A stretch of 64,000 nt of DNA from Streptomyces indicus (GCF_900100315.1 NZ_FNFF01000001.1:1302001-1366000), one strand, 5' to 3'. Numbered from the stretch's first letter, positions 26,057 to 34,690 are shown. The notes: generated by a model from the sequence alone, not told the origin. Numbers and translations: made by a program.

Positions 26057-27436
26057 TCAGGCCCCGGCGGCGATCCGCGCCAGGCGCTGGGCCTCGGCGC
26101 GGGTGTCACGGGCGATGGCGTCCTCGTCGACCGTCAGGAGACGGTTGTTCTCGACGATCTGCTTGCCGTTGACGAAGGAGGCGGAGACGGGGGCTGCGGC
26201 ACCGAAGACCAGCGCGGTCACCGGGTCGGCGATGGAGGAGTGGGCGAGGGTGTCCATCTTCCAGAGCACGAAGTCGGCGAGCTTGCCGGCCTCGAGCGAA
26301 CCGATCTGGGAGGCGCGGCCGAGGACCTGCGCGCCGCCGAAGGTGCCCAGGCGCAGGGCCTGGCGGGCGTTGAGGGCCGCCTCGCGGTGCTCGGCGTTGA
26401 GGCGGTTGATGAGCAGCGCGTTGCGCAGCTCGGTGTGCAGCTCACCGGACTCGTTGGAGGCGGTGCCGTCCACACCGAGGCCGACCGGGACGCCGGCCTT
26501 CAGCATGTCCGGGACGCGGGCGATACCGGCGGCCAGACGGGCGTTGGAGGACGGGCAGTGCGCGACACCGGTCTTCGTACGGGCGAAGGCGGCGATGTCG
26601 GAGTCGTTCATGTGGACGCAGTGCGCCATCCACACGTCCTCGCCGAGCCAGCCGGTGGACTCGAAGTAGTCGGTCGGGCCCATGCCGAAGAGCTCGTGGC
26701 AGAACTTCTCCTCCTCCACGGTCTCCGAGCCGTGCGTGTGCATCCGTACGCCGAGCGAGCGCGCCAACTCGGCGCCCTGCTTGAGCAGTTCGGTGGAGAC
26801 GGAGAACGGGGAGCACGGCGCGACGGCGACCTGGGTCATGGCGTCGAAGGAGGCGTCGTGGTGCTTCTTGACGGTCTCGGCGGTGGCGGCGAGCGCACCG
26901 TCGAGGGTCTCGACCGCGAAGTCCGGCGGCAGGCCGCCGTCCTTCTCGGAGCGGTCCATCGAGCCGCGCGCCAGGGTGAAGCGGACACCCATGTCGCGGG
27001 CGGCGCCGATGATCGCGCCGGAGAGGTCGCCGGAGCCCTGCGGGAAGACGTAGTGGTGGTCCATCGCGGTGGTGACACCGCCGCGGGCCATCATCGCGAG
27101 GGAGCCCTGCGCGGCGGCGCGGGCCATCGGCTCGTCGATGCGCGCCCACGTCGGGTAGAGGGCGACGAGCCAGTTGAAGAGGTTGTGATCGGTGGCCAGT
27201 CCGCGGGTGATCCACTGGTAGAAGTGGTGGTGCGTGTTGACCAGACCCGGGGTGACCAGGTGACCCGTGGCGTCGATACGACGGACCACGTTCTCGAGAC
27301 CCTCGGGAGCCTTGCCGGCACCCACGGACTCGATCTTGTTGTCGGCGACGACGATGTAACCCGAGGCGTACTCGGTGTCGTTCGCGTCCACGGTCGCGAT
27401 GGCACAGTTTTCGATAACGATGCGCGAAGCCGCCAT
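26057..27436 (-). CDS. 8-oxoguanine deaminase-like amidohydrolase
   Basis: The 459-residue metal-dependent hydrolase belongs to the ATZ/TRZ-guanine deaminase group. Metal ligands are in NTHHHFYQW (about 68-76) and MHTHGSE, with AHCPSSNARLAAG and LGVDGTASNESGE characteristic of 8-oxoguanine deaminases and relatives. It would convert 8-oxoguanine (or another aminopurine) to urate and ammonia, feeding the adjacent uricase operon. That link between oxidised purine salvage and urate breakdown is an inference from context. ATG at 27436 follows GAGGATCCGCC. Confidence 0.85.
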   Translation of the reverse strand: MAASRIVIENCAIATVDANDTEYASGYIVVADNKIESVGAGKAPEGLENVVRRIDATGHLVTPGLVNTHHHFYQWITRGLATDHNLFNWLVALYPTWARIDEPMARAAAQGSLAMMARGGVTTAMDHHYVFPQGSGDLSGAIIGAARDMGVRFTLARGSMDRSEKDGGLPPDFAVETLDGALAATAETVKKHHDASFDAMTQVAVAPCSPFSVSTELLKQGAELARSLGVRMHTHGSETVEEEKFCHELFGMGPTDYFESTGWLGEDVWMAHCVHMNDSDIAAFARTKTGVAHCPSSNARLAAGIARVPDMLKAGVPVGLGVDGTASNESGELHTELRNALLINRLNAEHREAALNARQALRLGTFGGAQVLGRASQIGSLEAGKLADFVLWKMDTLAHSSIADPVTALVFGAAAPVSASFVNGKQIVENNRLLTVDEDAIARDTRAEAQRLARIAAGA

Positions 27437-27506
27437 GGCGGATCCTCGTTCTTCCTCTTCGGATGTACGAACCCGGGGGCCGAGCGGGGTGACGACCGAG
27501 TCCGTG

Positions 27507-27521
27507 GTGCACGTGCAAACG
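27507..27521. promoter_or_regulatory. GTGCA palindrome upstream of the deaminase gene
   Basis: GTGCACGTGCAAACG contains the perfect palindrome TGCACGTGCA (27508-27517) and shares GTGCAAACG with the permease upstream repeats, about 70 bp before the deaminase ATG. Confidence 0.4.
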
Positions 27522-27580
27522 CCTCATCGCGTCTGCCCGTTGCGGGTGTTGCGCAGATGCCCCCGCTCCCCTCCTGGCCC

Positions 27581-27614
27581 CCGGGCCGGTTCCTTGTCGG
27601 AGGATCCGGCCCGG
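27581..27614 (-). terminator. Hairpin after the uricase operon
   Basis: A 9-bp perfect stem CCGGGCCGG (27581-27589) pairs with CCGGCCCGG (27606-27614), downstream of uricase on the minus strand. Confidence 0.55.
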
Positions 27615-27700
27615 GAGAGACGCCGGCGCACTCGCGTCGGAGGTTGTCGAGGCTCCTCAGGGCTCTTGCGGGCCCCGGGGTTCGAGTCCCTTGCGGGGGC

Positions 27701-28624
27701 TCAGAGGTTGGTCATGTCCACGGGGATCTGCGGCTCGACACCATCGCGCAGGATGGTGGCCTCGATCAGGCCGTACGGGCGGTCGGCCGCGAAGTAGACC
27801 TCGTTGTCGTTCTTGAGACCGAACGGCTCGAGGTCGACGAGGAAGTGGTGCTTGTTCGGAAGCGAGAAGCGGACCTCGTCGATCTCCGCGCGGTTGTTGA
27901 TGATGCGCGAGCCCATCTGGTACAGCGTCTGCTGCAGCGAGAGGGAGTACGTCTCGGCGAAGGCCTCGAGCATGTGCTTCTTGACCTGCTCGTACGAACG
28001 CTCCCAGTTGGGCATCCGCTGCTCGTCGTCGGTCCAGTTGAACCGCCAGCGGCCGGAGACCTGCGTGGCCAGGATGCGGTCGTACGCCTCCTGGAGCGTC
28101 GTGTACTTGTCCTTGATGTAGCCCCAGAACTCCGAGTTGGTGGAGTTCATGACGACCAGGTCCTTCAGACCCGAGATGACCTGCCACTCGGAGCCGTTGT
28201 ACGTGATCTCGGTGACGCGGGTCTCCTGGCCCTTGCGGACGAAGGAGTGCTTGACGTCCTCGGAGCCGATGAACTTCGAGTTGGACTCGGAGGTCTCGAT
28301 GCGCTCCCAGGCGTACTCCTCGATGCGGATCCGCGCCTGGTGGATCGGGTCCTGCGAGTTCACGAAGTGACGCGCCAGGTGGATGCCGAACTGCTCGGCC
28401 GACTCGATGCCGTACTCCTTGGCGAACGCGTACACCGTGTTCTTGGTGGTGTCGGTCGGCAGGACGTTGGCGTTGGAGCCGGTCAGGTGGACGTCGTCCA
28501 TCTCGCCCGAGAGGGCCACCGAGACGTTGAGGTCCTTGATGTGGTGGGTGGCGCCTTCCCGCGTGATCTTGACGACGCGGTTCTCCGCCTTGCCGTACTG
28601 GTTCTGTCCCAGAATCGTGGGCAT
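27701..28624 (-). CDS. pucL: Urate oxidase (uricase)
   Basis: The 307-residue cofactor-free oxidase converts urate, O2 and water to 5-hydroxyisourate and H2O2. N-terminal Lys in QYGKAENRVVKI and Thr in TDTTKNTVYAFAKEYGI form the catalytic dyad, and SLPNKHHFLVDL is the family signature. ATG at 28624 has GAGGGAG upstream, 5 bp after the HIU hydrolase stop, so it is the last gene of a tight uraD-uraH-uricase operon. The H2O2 made explains the catalase gene 4 kb away, which has a near-identical promoter palindrome. Confidence 0.97.
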   Translation of the reverse strand: MPTILGQNQYGKAENRVVKITREGATHHIKDLNVSVALSGEMDDVHLTGSNANVLPTDTTKNTVYAFAKEYGIESAEQFGIHLARHFVNSQDPIHQARIRIEEYAWERIETSESNSKFIGSEDVKHSFVRKGQETRVTEITYNGSEWQVISGLKDLVVMNSTNSEFWGYIKDKYTTLQEAYDRILATQVSGRWRFNWTDDEQRMPNWERSYEQVKKHMLEAFAETYSLSLQQTLYQMGSRIINNRAEIDEVRFSLPNKHHFLVDLEPFGLKNDNEVYFAADRPYGLIEATILRDGVEPQIPVDMTNL

Positions 28625-28629
28625 GTCTG

Positions 28630-29031
28630 CTAGCTCCCTCGGTAAACGGAGTAGCCGAACGGGTTGAGCAGCAGCGGTACGTGGTAGTGCTCGCCCGGCA
28701 CGACGGCGAACGTGATCGCCACCTCCGGGAAGAACGCACCGCTGTCCCGATTCGCGGGGGCGTCCTGCTGGCTTTCGGCTTGCTGGTTTGCGGACTTCTT
28801 GACGAAGTACGCCTCGGTCTCGAAGTCGAGGCGCACGTGGGTGGTGCCCTCCGGCAGCGCCGGCAGGTCCTTGCAGCGCCCGTCCGCATCGGTGGCCGAG
28901 CCGCCGAGAGCCACCCAGTCCGCGTCGGAACCGGCGCGGGCCGCGAGCGAGATGGCGACGCCTTCGGCGGGGCGTCCGATGCTGGTGTCGAGGATGTGGG
29001 TCGACACCGATGCGGTCGTGTCAGTGCTCAT
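28630..29031 (-). CDS. uraH: 5-hydroxyisourate hydrolase (transthyretin-like)
   Basis: The 133-residue enzyme hydrolyses the unstable 5-hydroxyisourate to OHCU. Family marks are the N-terminal STHILDTSIGRPAEG, an Arg in HVRLDFE and the C-terminal YRGS tetrapeptide that ends all bona fide members. It lies 2 bp after the OHCU decarboxylase gene and 5 bp before uricase. A short insertion (KKSANQQAESQQDAPANRDS, about 91-110) is less conserved and looks flexible. Confidence 0.96.
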   Translation of the reverse strand: MSTDTTASVSTHILDTSIGRPAEGVAISLAARAGSDADWVALGGSATDADGRCKDLPALPEGTTHVRLDFETEAYFVKKSANQQAESQQDAPANRDSGAFFPEVAITFAVVPGEHYHVPLLLNPFGYSVYRGS

Positions 29032-29033
29032 TG

Positions 29034-29546
29034 CTACTCAGCTGCTTCCTCTACGAGGCGGGTCAGGCGGATCCGGTTGATCTTGCCCAGTTCGGTGCGG
29101 ACGATCTCCCGCTCCGTCTCGGCGTCGTTCTCGATCCGGATCTTGAGCTGGCCGAGCATGAACTCGGCCGTGGCGCCGGTCGCGCAGATGAGGAAGACGT
29201 GGCCGAACTTCTCCTGGTAGGCCAGGTTCAGCTCGAGCAGTTCCGCCTTGAGCTCCTCGGAGGCGCCGGCCATGCCGCGCTGTTCGCGGGCGGAGGTCGG
29301 GTCTCCCGGCTTCGGGCGGCCGATCGGCGGGTGCCCCGCCATGGCCTCCTCCAGGTCCGCCGCGGTGAGCTCGGCCATGGCGGCGTCGCTTGCGGCGAAG
29401 AGGGAGTCGGCGTCGGCGTAGGGGCGCTGGGCGAGAACCTTGCTGCCCCAGGCCGAAGAGCTGCACACCTCGTGGAGTTCCGCGGCGGCCGCGGTCTCGT
29501 CCGAGGTGTTGAACCGGGTGAGTCCCGGTGTCGTACGCGAAGTCAC
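29034..29546 (-). CDS. uraD: OHCU decarboxylase
   Basis: The 170-residue helical enzyme decarboxylates 2-oxo-4-hydroxy-4-carboxy-5-ureidoimidazoline to S-allantoin. It contains the catalytic-His motif GHPPIGRP (about 67-74) and the C-terminal FLICATGATAEFMLGQLKIR region. It starts at GTG 29546 and leads the three-gene urate operon; its promoter carries a TCAACA-N3-TGTTGA palindrome. No allantoinase gene is in the window, so the pathway continues elsewhere. Confidence 0.95.
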   Translation of the reverse strand: MTSRTTPGLTRFNTSDETAAAAELHEVCSSSAWGSKVLAQRPYADADSLFAASDAAMAELTAADLEEAMAGHPPIGRPKPGDPTSAREQRGMAGASEELKAELLELNLAYQEKFGHVFLICATGATAEFMLGQLKIRIENDAETEREIVRTELGKINRIRLTRLVEEAAE

Positions 29547-29634
29547 GGGAAAGCCTCCGTGGCTCGAGTGGTCCCAGGGGCCCTGGTGGAAGCAAGGGTC
29601 TTTGGTCCGTGTGCTGGACGGGCTGGGGATTAGC

Positions 29635-29671
29635 TAAGACCCTCGGCAACACTGCGTCAACACTTTGTTGA
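29635..29671 (-). promoter_or_regulatory. Urate operon promoter with TCAACA-N3-TGTTGA palindrome
   Basis: TCAACACTTTGTTGA (29657-29671) has perfect 6-bp arms. On the minus strand its left arm merges with -35 TTGACG, and TTAGCT follows after 17 bp. The same arrangement occurs before catalase (32496-32510). Confidence 0.65.
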
Positions 29672-29690
29672 AAGGAATTGAACAAAGAAA

Positions 29691-29721
29691 CCCCTGCCTG
29701 AAGATCCAGGCAGGGGCTCTT
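29691..29721 (-). terminator. Intrinsic terminator of the HTH regulator gene
   Basis: A perfect 10-bp stem CCCCTGCCTG (29691-29700) pairs with 29707-29716. On the minus strand it is followed by TTTCTTTG, a good U-rich tract. Confidence 0.85.
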
Positions 29722-29774
29722 GTGGGTTCGTGCGGGCGGTACGCCGCGAGCTTGGTGCGTTCTGCGGGTACGCA

Positions 29775-30152
29775 CTACTCGCTTTTCGTGGTGTTGTCCC
29801 TGTTGAGGTAGTTGTACACCGTGAAGCGGGAGACGCCTATCGCGCTCGCCACGGTCTCCACGCCGTGCCGTACGGCGAAGGCGCCCCGCGCTTCCAGCAG
29901 GCGTACGACTTCCTGCTTGGACTTGCGGTCGAGCTCCGCCAGGGGCTTGCCGTGCTTGCGCTCCAGGGCCGCCAGGATGTGGTCGAGGGAGTCCGCGAGC
30001 TGCGGCAGGCGCACGGCGAGCAGGTCCTCGCCCTCCCAGGCGAGGACGACGTCGTCGTCACCGGCTTCGGCCGGCGCGATGACGCGGCCCCCCATCGCGT
30101 CCACCAGCGGTTTCACCGCGGTGACGAACGGGTGGTCTCTGGGCTCGGTCAC
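29775..30152 (-). CDS. Small HTH regulator in the urate/glyoxylate cluster
   Basis: The 125-residue protein has an N-terminal alpha/beta part (VVLAWEGEDLLAVRLP). The C-terminal helix-turn-helix reads RHGVETVASAIGVSRFTVYNYLN (about 95-117), similar to Fis-type or YheO-like DNA-binding ends. It starts with GTG at 30152, overlapping by four bases (GTGA) the upstream thiamine-binding-like gene. Its place between the urate operon and the glyoxylate genes makes it the in-window candidate regulator for one of the shared palindromes, but no direct evidence links them. Confidence 0.75.
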   Translation of the reverse strand: MTEPRDHPFVTAVKPLVDAMGGRVIAPAEAGDDDVVLAWEGEDLLAVRLPQLADSLDHILAALERKHGKPLAELDRKSKQEVVRLLEARGAFAVRHGVETVASAIGVSRFTVYNYLNRDNTTKSE

Positions 30153-30403
30153 TTCTGGCCCCCCTCGCCGATGACGTTGACCTGGAGGGAGACCCGGGTC
30201 GCTCCCGCGGCCAGGGCCTTGCGCAGCAGGTCGTCGACCGCGGCGAGGACCGGCTCGGCGCCGCCCTCGGCGGTGTTGCCGAAGGGCCCGACGTCGACCG
30301 CGTCCAGTTCGGCGGCCTCGATGACCTCGCGGGCGGCCACGGCATGGGCCGGGGCCTCGTCGAGGTCGAAGGGCTCGGTCGTGAACTCCACTCTCAATCG
30401 CAC
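30149..30403 (-). CDS. Small protein, thiamine-binding/YkoF-like fold suspected
   Basis: The 84-residue protein has a ferredoxin-like pattern: strand MRLRVEFTTEPF, helix with AREVIEAAELDAVDV, strand-helix VDDLLRKALAAGA and a final strand VSLQVNVIGE. This resembles the small thiamine-binding/MTH1187-type family, but key residues cannot be checked here. GTG at 30403 has only a weak ribosome site. It is coupled to the HTH gene by a four-base overlap and is divergent from hydroxypyruvate isomerase. Function unknown. Confidence 0.6.
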   Translation of the reverse strand: MRLRVEFTTEPFDLDEAPAHAVAAREVIEAAELDAVDVGPFGNTAEGGAEPVLAAVDDLLRKALAAGATRVSLQVNVIGEGGQK

Positions 30404-30447
30404 GCCGCCAACCTATCCACCCTCCCGGGATTTACGGGAGCCCCCAC

Positions 30448-30512
30448 TTGACAGGTGACCAGGGCCTTAGGCACTCTTCCGTCAAGTAGAAAGTAACTTC
30501 CGCGATACGGAA
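30448..30512 (+). promoter_or_regulatory. Promoter and TTCCG-N5-CGGAA operator of hyi
   Basis: A -35 TTGACA (30448-30453) is followed about 17 bp later by a weak -10. TTCCGCGATACGGAA (30498-30512) lies just before the ribosome site. The same inverted repeat occurs at the glyoxylate carboligase promoter. It resembles AllR-type operators of the streptomycete ureide regulon; the assignment is inference. Confidence 0.6.
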
Positions 30513-30528
30513 GGAGCGCCTACCCCTC

Positions 30529-31368
30529 ATGGGATTCACGGACCAGCGCTTCACTGTCAACTCGTCGATCCTCTTCTCGGAGCTGCCGCTCCTTGAGCGC
30601 CCGGCCGCCGTCGCCGCGGCGGGCTTCACCGCGCTGGAGCTGTGGTGGCCCTGGGTCGACACCGCCACCCCGGAGCAGGCCGAGCTCGACGCCCTCAAGA
30701 AGGCGATCGAGGATGCCGGCCTCCAGCTCACGGGCCTGAACTTCTACGCCGGCCAGCTGCCCGGCCCCGACCGCGGTGCCCTCTCCGTACCCGGTGAGGA
30801 GTCGGACCGGTTCCGCGCCAACCTCAAGGTCGCGGCCGACTTCGCCCAGTCGCTCGGCTGCAAGGCGCTCAACGCGCTGTACGGCAACCGCGTCGAGGGC
30901 GTGGACCCGGCAGAGCAGGACAAGCTCGCCCTGGAGAACCTGGTGCTCGCGGCCAAGGAGGCCGACCGCATCGGTGCGATCCTCCTGATCGAGACCCTCA
31001 ACAAGCCGGAGTCCCCGCTCTACCCGCTGGTGACCGCGCCGGCCGGGGTCGAGATCGTGGACAAGGTCAATGAGGCCACCGGTCTCGGCAACGCCAAGTT
31101 CCTCATGGACCTGTACCACCTGGCCATGAACGACGAGGACCTGCCGGCGGTCATCGAGGCCTACGCCGACAAGACCGGCCACGTGCAGATCGCCGACAAG
31201 CCGGGCCGTGGCGCCCCGGGCACCGGCGAGCTCCCCCTCGAGGACCTGCTCGACCAGCTGAAGAAGGCCGGTTACGAGGGCTACGTGGGCCTGGAGTACA
31301 AGGCCGGCGACAAGCCGAGCGCCGAGTCCTTCGGCTGGCTGCCCGCCGAGGCCCGCGCCGCCCGCTGA
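30529..31368 (+). CDS. hyi: Hydroxypyruvate isomerase
   Basis: The 279-residue TIM-barrel enzyme of the AP endonuclease/xylose isomerase superfamily interconverts hydroxypyruvate and tartronate semialdehyde. Conserved features include ILLIETLNKPESP with a metal-binding Glu, FLMDLYHLAM, GHVQIADKPGRGAPGTGE and YVGLEYKAGD. GGAAGGAG lies 12 bases before the ATG. It is followed by tartronate semialdehyde reductase (104 bp) in the same direction, placing it in glyoxylate assimilation downstream of allantoin breakdown. Confidence 0.94.
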   Translation: MGFTDQRFTVNSSILFSELPLLERPAAVAAAGFTALELWWPWVDTATPEQAELDALKKAIEDAGLQLTGLNFYAGQLPGPDRGALSVPGEESDRFRANLKVAADFAQSLGCKALNALYGNRVEGVDPAEQDKLALENLVLAAKEADRIGAILLIETLNKPESPLYPLVTAPAGVEIVDKVNEATGLGNAKFLMDLYHLAMNDEDLPAVIEAYADKTGHVQIADKPGRGAPGTGELPLEDLLDQLKKAGYEGYVGLEYKAGDKPSAESFGWLPAEARAAR

Positions 31369-31471
31369 CCCCTGACGCCCGCGTCACCGCCCGCTGTGCG
31401 GGCGGGCGGTACCGCAGGGCGACACGTCAACTCATCGACGTACCAAAGCTTTTGAGAAAGGCACCATCATC

Positions 31472-32362
31472 ATGAGCAACCTCCCGAAGATCGCGTGGAT
31501 CGGCCTCGGCATCATGGGCTCCCCCATGGCCGAGAACCTGATCAAGGCCGGTTACTCCGTCACCGGTTACACCCTGGAGCAGGACAAGCTCGACCGTCTC
31601 GCGGCCAACGGCGGCACCGCCGCCGGCTCGATCGCCGAGGCCGTCAAGGACGCCGATGTCGTCATCACGATGGTGCCCGCGTCCCCGCAGGTCGAGGCCA
31701 TCGCGTACGGCCCCGAGGGCATCCTGGAGAACGCCAAGTCCGGCGCGCTCCTGATCGACATGTCCTCGATCACCCCGCAGACCTCCGTCGACCTGGCCAA
31801 GGCCGCCAAGGAGAAGGGCATCCGCGTCCTGGACGCCCCCGTCTCCGGTGGTGAGGCCGGCGCCATCGAGGCCGTCCTGTCCATCATGGTCGGCGGCGAG
31901 CAGGCCGACTTCGACGAGGCCAAGCCGGTGTTCGAGGCCCTCGGCAAGACCATCGTGCTGTGCGGTCCGCACGGCTCGGGCCAGACGGTGAAGGCCGCCA
32001 ACCAGCTGATCGTCGCGGTCAACATCCAGGCCTGCGCCGAGGCCGTGGTCTTCCTGGAGAAGTCCGGCGTGGACCTCAAGGCCGCGCTCGACGTGCTCAA
32101 CGGCGGCCTGGCCGGCTCGACCGTCCTGACGCGGAAGAAGGACAACTTCCTCAACCGCGACTTCAAGCCGGGCTTCCGCATCGACCTGCACCACAAGGAC
32201 ATGGGCATCGTCACCGACGCCGCCCGCAACGTGGGTGCCTCGCTGCCGGTCGGCGCCGTGGTCGCCCAGCTCGTCGCCTCCCTGCGTGCGCAGGGCGACG
32301 GTGGCCTGGACCACTCGGCCCTGCTGCGCGCCGTCGAGCGCCTCTCCGGCTCGCAGGTCTGA
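31472..32362 (+). CDS. glxR: 2-hydroxy-3-oxopropionate (tartronate semialdehyde) reductase
   Basis: The 296-residue beta-hydroxyacid dehydrogenase reduces tartronate semialdehyde to glycerate with NAD(P)H. The nucleotide site IGLGIMGSPMAENL, substrate loop DAPVSGGEAGA and catalytic Lys in GQTVKAANQ are all present. It probably forms an operon with hydroxypyruvate isomerase. No glycerate kinase gene is in the window. Confidence 0.95.
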   Translation: MSNLPKIAWIGLGIMGSPMAENLIKAGYSVTGYTLEQDKLDRLAANGGTAAGSIAEAVKDADVVITMVPASPQVEAIAYGPEGILENAKSGALLIDMSSITPQTSVDLAKAAKEKGIRVLDAPVSGGEAGAIEAVLSIMVGGEQADFDEAKPVFEALGKTIVLCGPHGSGQTVKAANQLIVAVNIQACAEAVVFLEKSGVDLKAALDVLNGGLAGSTVLTRKKDNFLNRDFKPGFRIDLHHKDMGIVTDAARNVGASLPVGAVVAQLVASLRAQGDGGLDHSALLRAVERLSGSQV

Positions 32363-32495
32363 GCCCTCGTCCGCTGAACGGCGGACGTCCTGAACCCCGG
32401 TCGGTGGCGGCGCTGACACCTGTCCTGTCGCGCCCAGGCGCCGCCGCCGGCCGGAACACCGTCGGAACAGCCAGGCGGAACCCCAGACTTCAGTT

Positions 32496-32533
32496 TCAAC
32501 AAACTGTTGACGTCAGGTTCACGGCGTACATAC
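32496..32533 (+). promoter_or_regulatory. Catalase promoter with TCAACA-N3-TGTTGA palindrome
   Basis: TCAACAAACTGTTGA (32496-32510) has perfect 6-bp arms. Its right arm merges with -35 TTGACG (32507-32512), and ATACGC follows after about 17 bp. Palindrome and geometry match the urate operon promoter. Confidence 0.65.
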
Positions 32534-32611
32534 GCTCCTGAAACCGCCTGTGAACCAGCTGACGTAGCAGCAGTTGCCGCAGTCCTCGAAGCTTTTGTAC
32601 GGAAGGTCACG

Positions 32612-34063
32612 ATGTCGAAGCGCGTGCTTACGACCGAGTCCGGCGCCCCGGTCGCCGACAACCAGAACTCCGCCACCGCCGGCGTCGGTGGCCCGATCCT
32701 GCTGCAGGACCAGCACCTGCTCGAGAAGCTCGCCCGCTTCAACCGGGAGCGCATCCCGGAGCGTGTCGTGCACGCCCGCGGCTCCGGCGCCTACGGCCAC
32801 TTCGAGGTCACCGACGACGTGTCGGCGTACACCTCGGCCGCCTTCCTCTCCGAGGTCGGCAAGAAGACCGAGCTCTTCCTGCGCTTCTCGACCGTGGCCG
32901 ACAGCCTCGGCGGTGCGGACGCCGTCCGTGACCCGCGCGGCTTCGCGGTGAAGTTCTACACCGAAGAGGGCAACTACGACCTCGTCGGCAACAACACCCC
33001 GGTGTTCTTCATCAAGGACCCGATCAAGTTCCCCGACTTCATCCACTCCCAGAAGCGCGACCCCTTCACGGGCAAGCAGGAGCCGGACAACGTCTGGGAC
33101 TTCTGGGCGCACTCCCCCGAGGCCACGCACCAGGTGACCTGGCTGATGGGCGACCGCGGCATCCCGGCCTCGTACCGCCACATGAACGGCTACGGCTCCC
33201 ACACCTACCAGTGGACCAACGCCCAGGGTGAGGCCTTCTTCGTCAAGTACCACTTCAAGACGAACCAGGGCATCCGCTCCCTGTCCGCCGAGCAGGCCGC
33301 CGAGATCGTCGGCAAGGACGGCAACTCGCACCAGACCGACCTGCTCCAGGCCATCGAGCGCGGCGTGTACCCCTCGTGGACGCTGTACGTGCAGATCATG
33401 CCCGCGGCCGAGGCGGCGGACTACCGCTTCAACCCGTTCGACCTCACCAAGGTGTGGCCGCACAGCGACTACCCGCTGCAGCGCGTGGGCCGCCTGGTCC
33501 TGGACCGCAACCCCGACAACGTCTTCGCCGAGGTCGAGCAGGCCGCGTTCTCCCCGAACAACTTCGTTCCGGGTATCGGCCCCTCCCCCGACAAGATGCT
33601 CCAGGGCCGTCTGTTCGCCTACGCGGACGCGCACCGCTACCGCCTGGGTGTCAACCACACCCTGCTGCCGGTCAACGCCCCCAAGGCGACGGTCGCGAAC
33701 AACTACGGCCGCGACGGCTTCATGGCCGCCAACGCCCAGGGCCGCGTGAAGAACTACGAGCCGAACTCCTTCGACGGCCCGGTCGAGACCGGCCAGCCGC
33801 TGTCGGCCCCGCTCGCGGTGAACGGCTACACGGGCACGCACGCCGCCCCGCAGCACGCCAAGGACGACGACTTCTTCCAGGCCGGCGAGCTGTACCGGCT
33901 GATGTCGGAGGAGGAGAAGCAGCGTCTGGTCGCCAACATCGCCGGCGGTCTGTCGCAGGTCTCCCGCGACGACATCATCGAGAAGAACATCGCGCACTTC
34001 GCCGCCGCCGACGCGGACTACGGCAAGCGCGTGGAGGAAGCGGTCCGCGCCCTGCGCGACTGA
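32612..34063 (+). CDS. Monofunctional haem catalase
   Basis: The 483-residue small-subunit catalase disproportionates H2O2. The distal His is in [15 protein letters not shown], the distal Asn region is [11 protein letters not shown], and the haem-ligating Tyr is in [17 protein letters not shown] at 32612 follows GGAAGG. Its promoter shares a perfect palindrome with the uricase operon, so it probably serves to remove peroxide made by uricase rather than general stress. The ATG is well supported because family-typical residues start shortly after. Confidence 0.96.
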   Translation: MSKRVLTTESGAPVADNQNSATAGVGGPILLQDQHLLEKLARFNRERIPERVVHARGSGAYGHFEVTDDVSAYTSAAFLSEVGKKTELFLRFSTVADSLGGADAVRDPRGFAVKFYTEEGNYDLVGNNTPVFFIKDPIKFPDFIHSQKRDPFTGKQEPDNVWDFWAHSPEATHQVTWLMGDRGIPASYRHMNGYGSHTYQWTNAQGEAFFVKYHFKTNQGIRSLSAEQAAEIVGKDGNSHQTDLLQAIERGVYPSWTLYVQIMPAAEAADYRFNPFDLTKVWPHSDYPLQRVGRLVLDRNPDNVFAEVEQAAFSPNNFVPGIGPSPDKMLQGRLFAYADAHRYRLGVNHTLLPVNAPKATVANNYGRDGFMAANAQGRVKNYEPNSFDGPVETGQPLSAPLAVNGYTGTHAAPQHAKDDDFFQAGELYRLMSEEEKQRLVANIAGGLSQVSRDDIIEKNIAHFAAADADYGKRVEEAVRALRD

Positions 34064-34080
34064 CGCTTCCCGCCGAAGCC

Positions 34081-34114
34081 GTGCCCGGGGTGACGGGAGG
34101 TCATCCCCGGGCAC
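34081..34114 (+). terminator. Hairpin after catalase gene
   Basis: The 10-bp stem GTGCCCGGGG (34081-34090) pairs with CCCCGGGCAC (34105-34114), 17 bp past the stop. Confidence 0.65.
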
Positions 34115-34408
34115 CGGCCCGGACCGCCTGCCCGGATGAGGGGTGGCAGGCGGCACGGGCGTCCACCCTCGGTGGACGGCTCCGCCCTTGCGGCGGACAG
34201 ATGGAGACCGCGGCGGCGTGCGAGCCAGTGCGGTGGTGAAGGTCCTACGGCACGTCTCTCGACCTGAGGGAGACGGCATCGGGGATCATCGCACCCGCCG
34301 CGGTCCCCTTCGGCCCCGGGCCCCCGCAGGCCCGCATGACTCCGTCCGGCGGCGTGAACGTCCTGTCGCGCCAGCCTTACGCCGTCGGACGGCAACAACT
34401 CCTCAGCC

Positions 34409-34451
34409 AGAGCGCCGAGTACGGACGGTCCCGTACTCGGCGCTCTCTTTT
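34409..34451 (+). terminator. Strong intrinsic terminator with U-tract
   Basis: A perfect 16-bp stem (34409-34424 with 34431-34446), 6-base loop and CTTTT tail form the best rho-independent terminator on the plus strand here, about 350 bp after catalase. Confidence 0.85.
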
Positions 34452-34690
34452 GCCGTGCCGGCCTCGCACCGCTTCGCGGGCTTCGACCGCCTGCGCCGGC
34501 CTGCGGCCGTTGTCCGCGGCAGGCCGTGCGTGACCGGCCGTGCGTTTCCGTCCGGCGCCACCGACCAGGCCGTCGTCTGTCCGCAGCCTCCTGTCCGGCG
34601 CCGTCCGGCCCGCACCGCCCGCACCGCCCGCACCGCCCGCGGCAGGGAAATCCCGTGGCCCTGGCATGTATCGCGTGGCAGGCTGCGTGC

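Larger units (their letters stand above)
34064..34690. other. 627-bp gene-free interval with two hairpins
   Basis: I find no credible coding region. Contents are a stem-loop just after catalase (34081-34114), GC-rich sequence, and a 16-bp hairpin with U-tract at 34409-34451. The second hairpin is too far from catalase to be its obvious terminator, so an unannotated small transcript may end there. Confidence 0.6.

Noticed and set aside
27676..27700. GGGTTCGAGTCCC resembling a tRNA T-arm downstream of uricase
   Set aside because: No acceptor, D-arm or anticodon arm could be built upstream, and the stem is only three sound pairs; probably chance.
34336..34533. 65-residue plus-strand frame in the gap after catalase
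   Set aside because: It runs straight through the 16-bp terminator hairpin, lacks a ribosome site and has no recognisable content.
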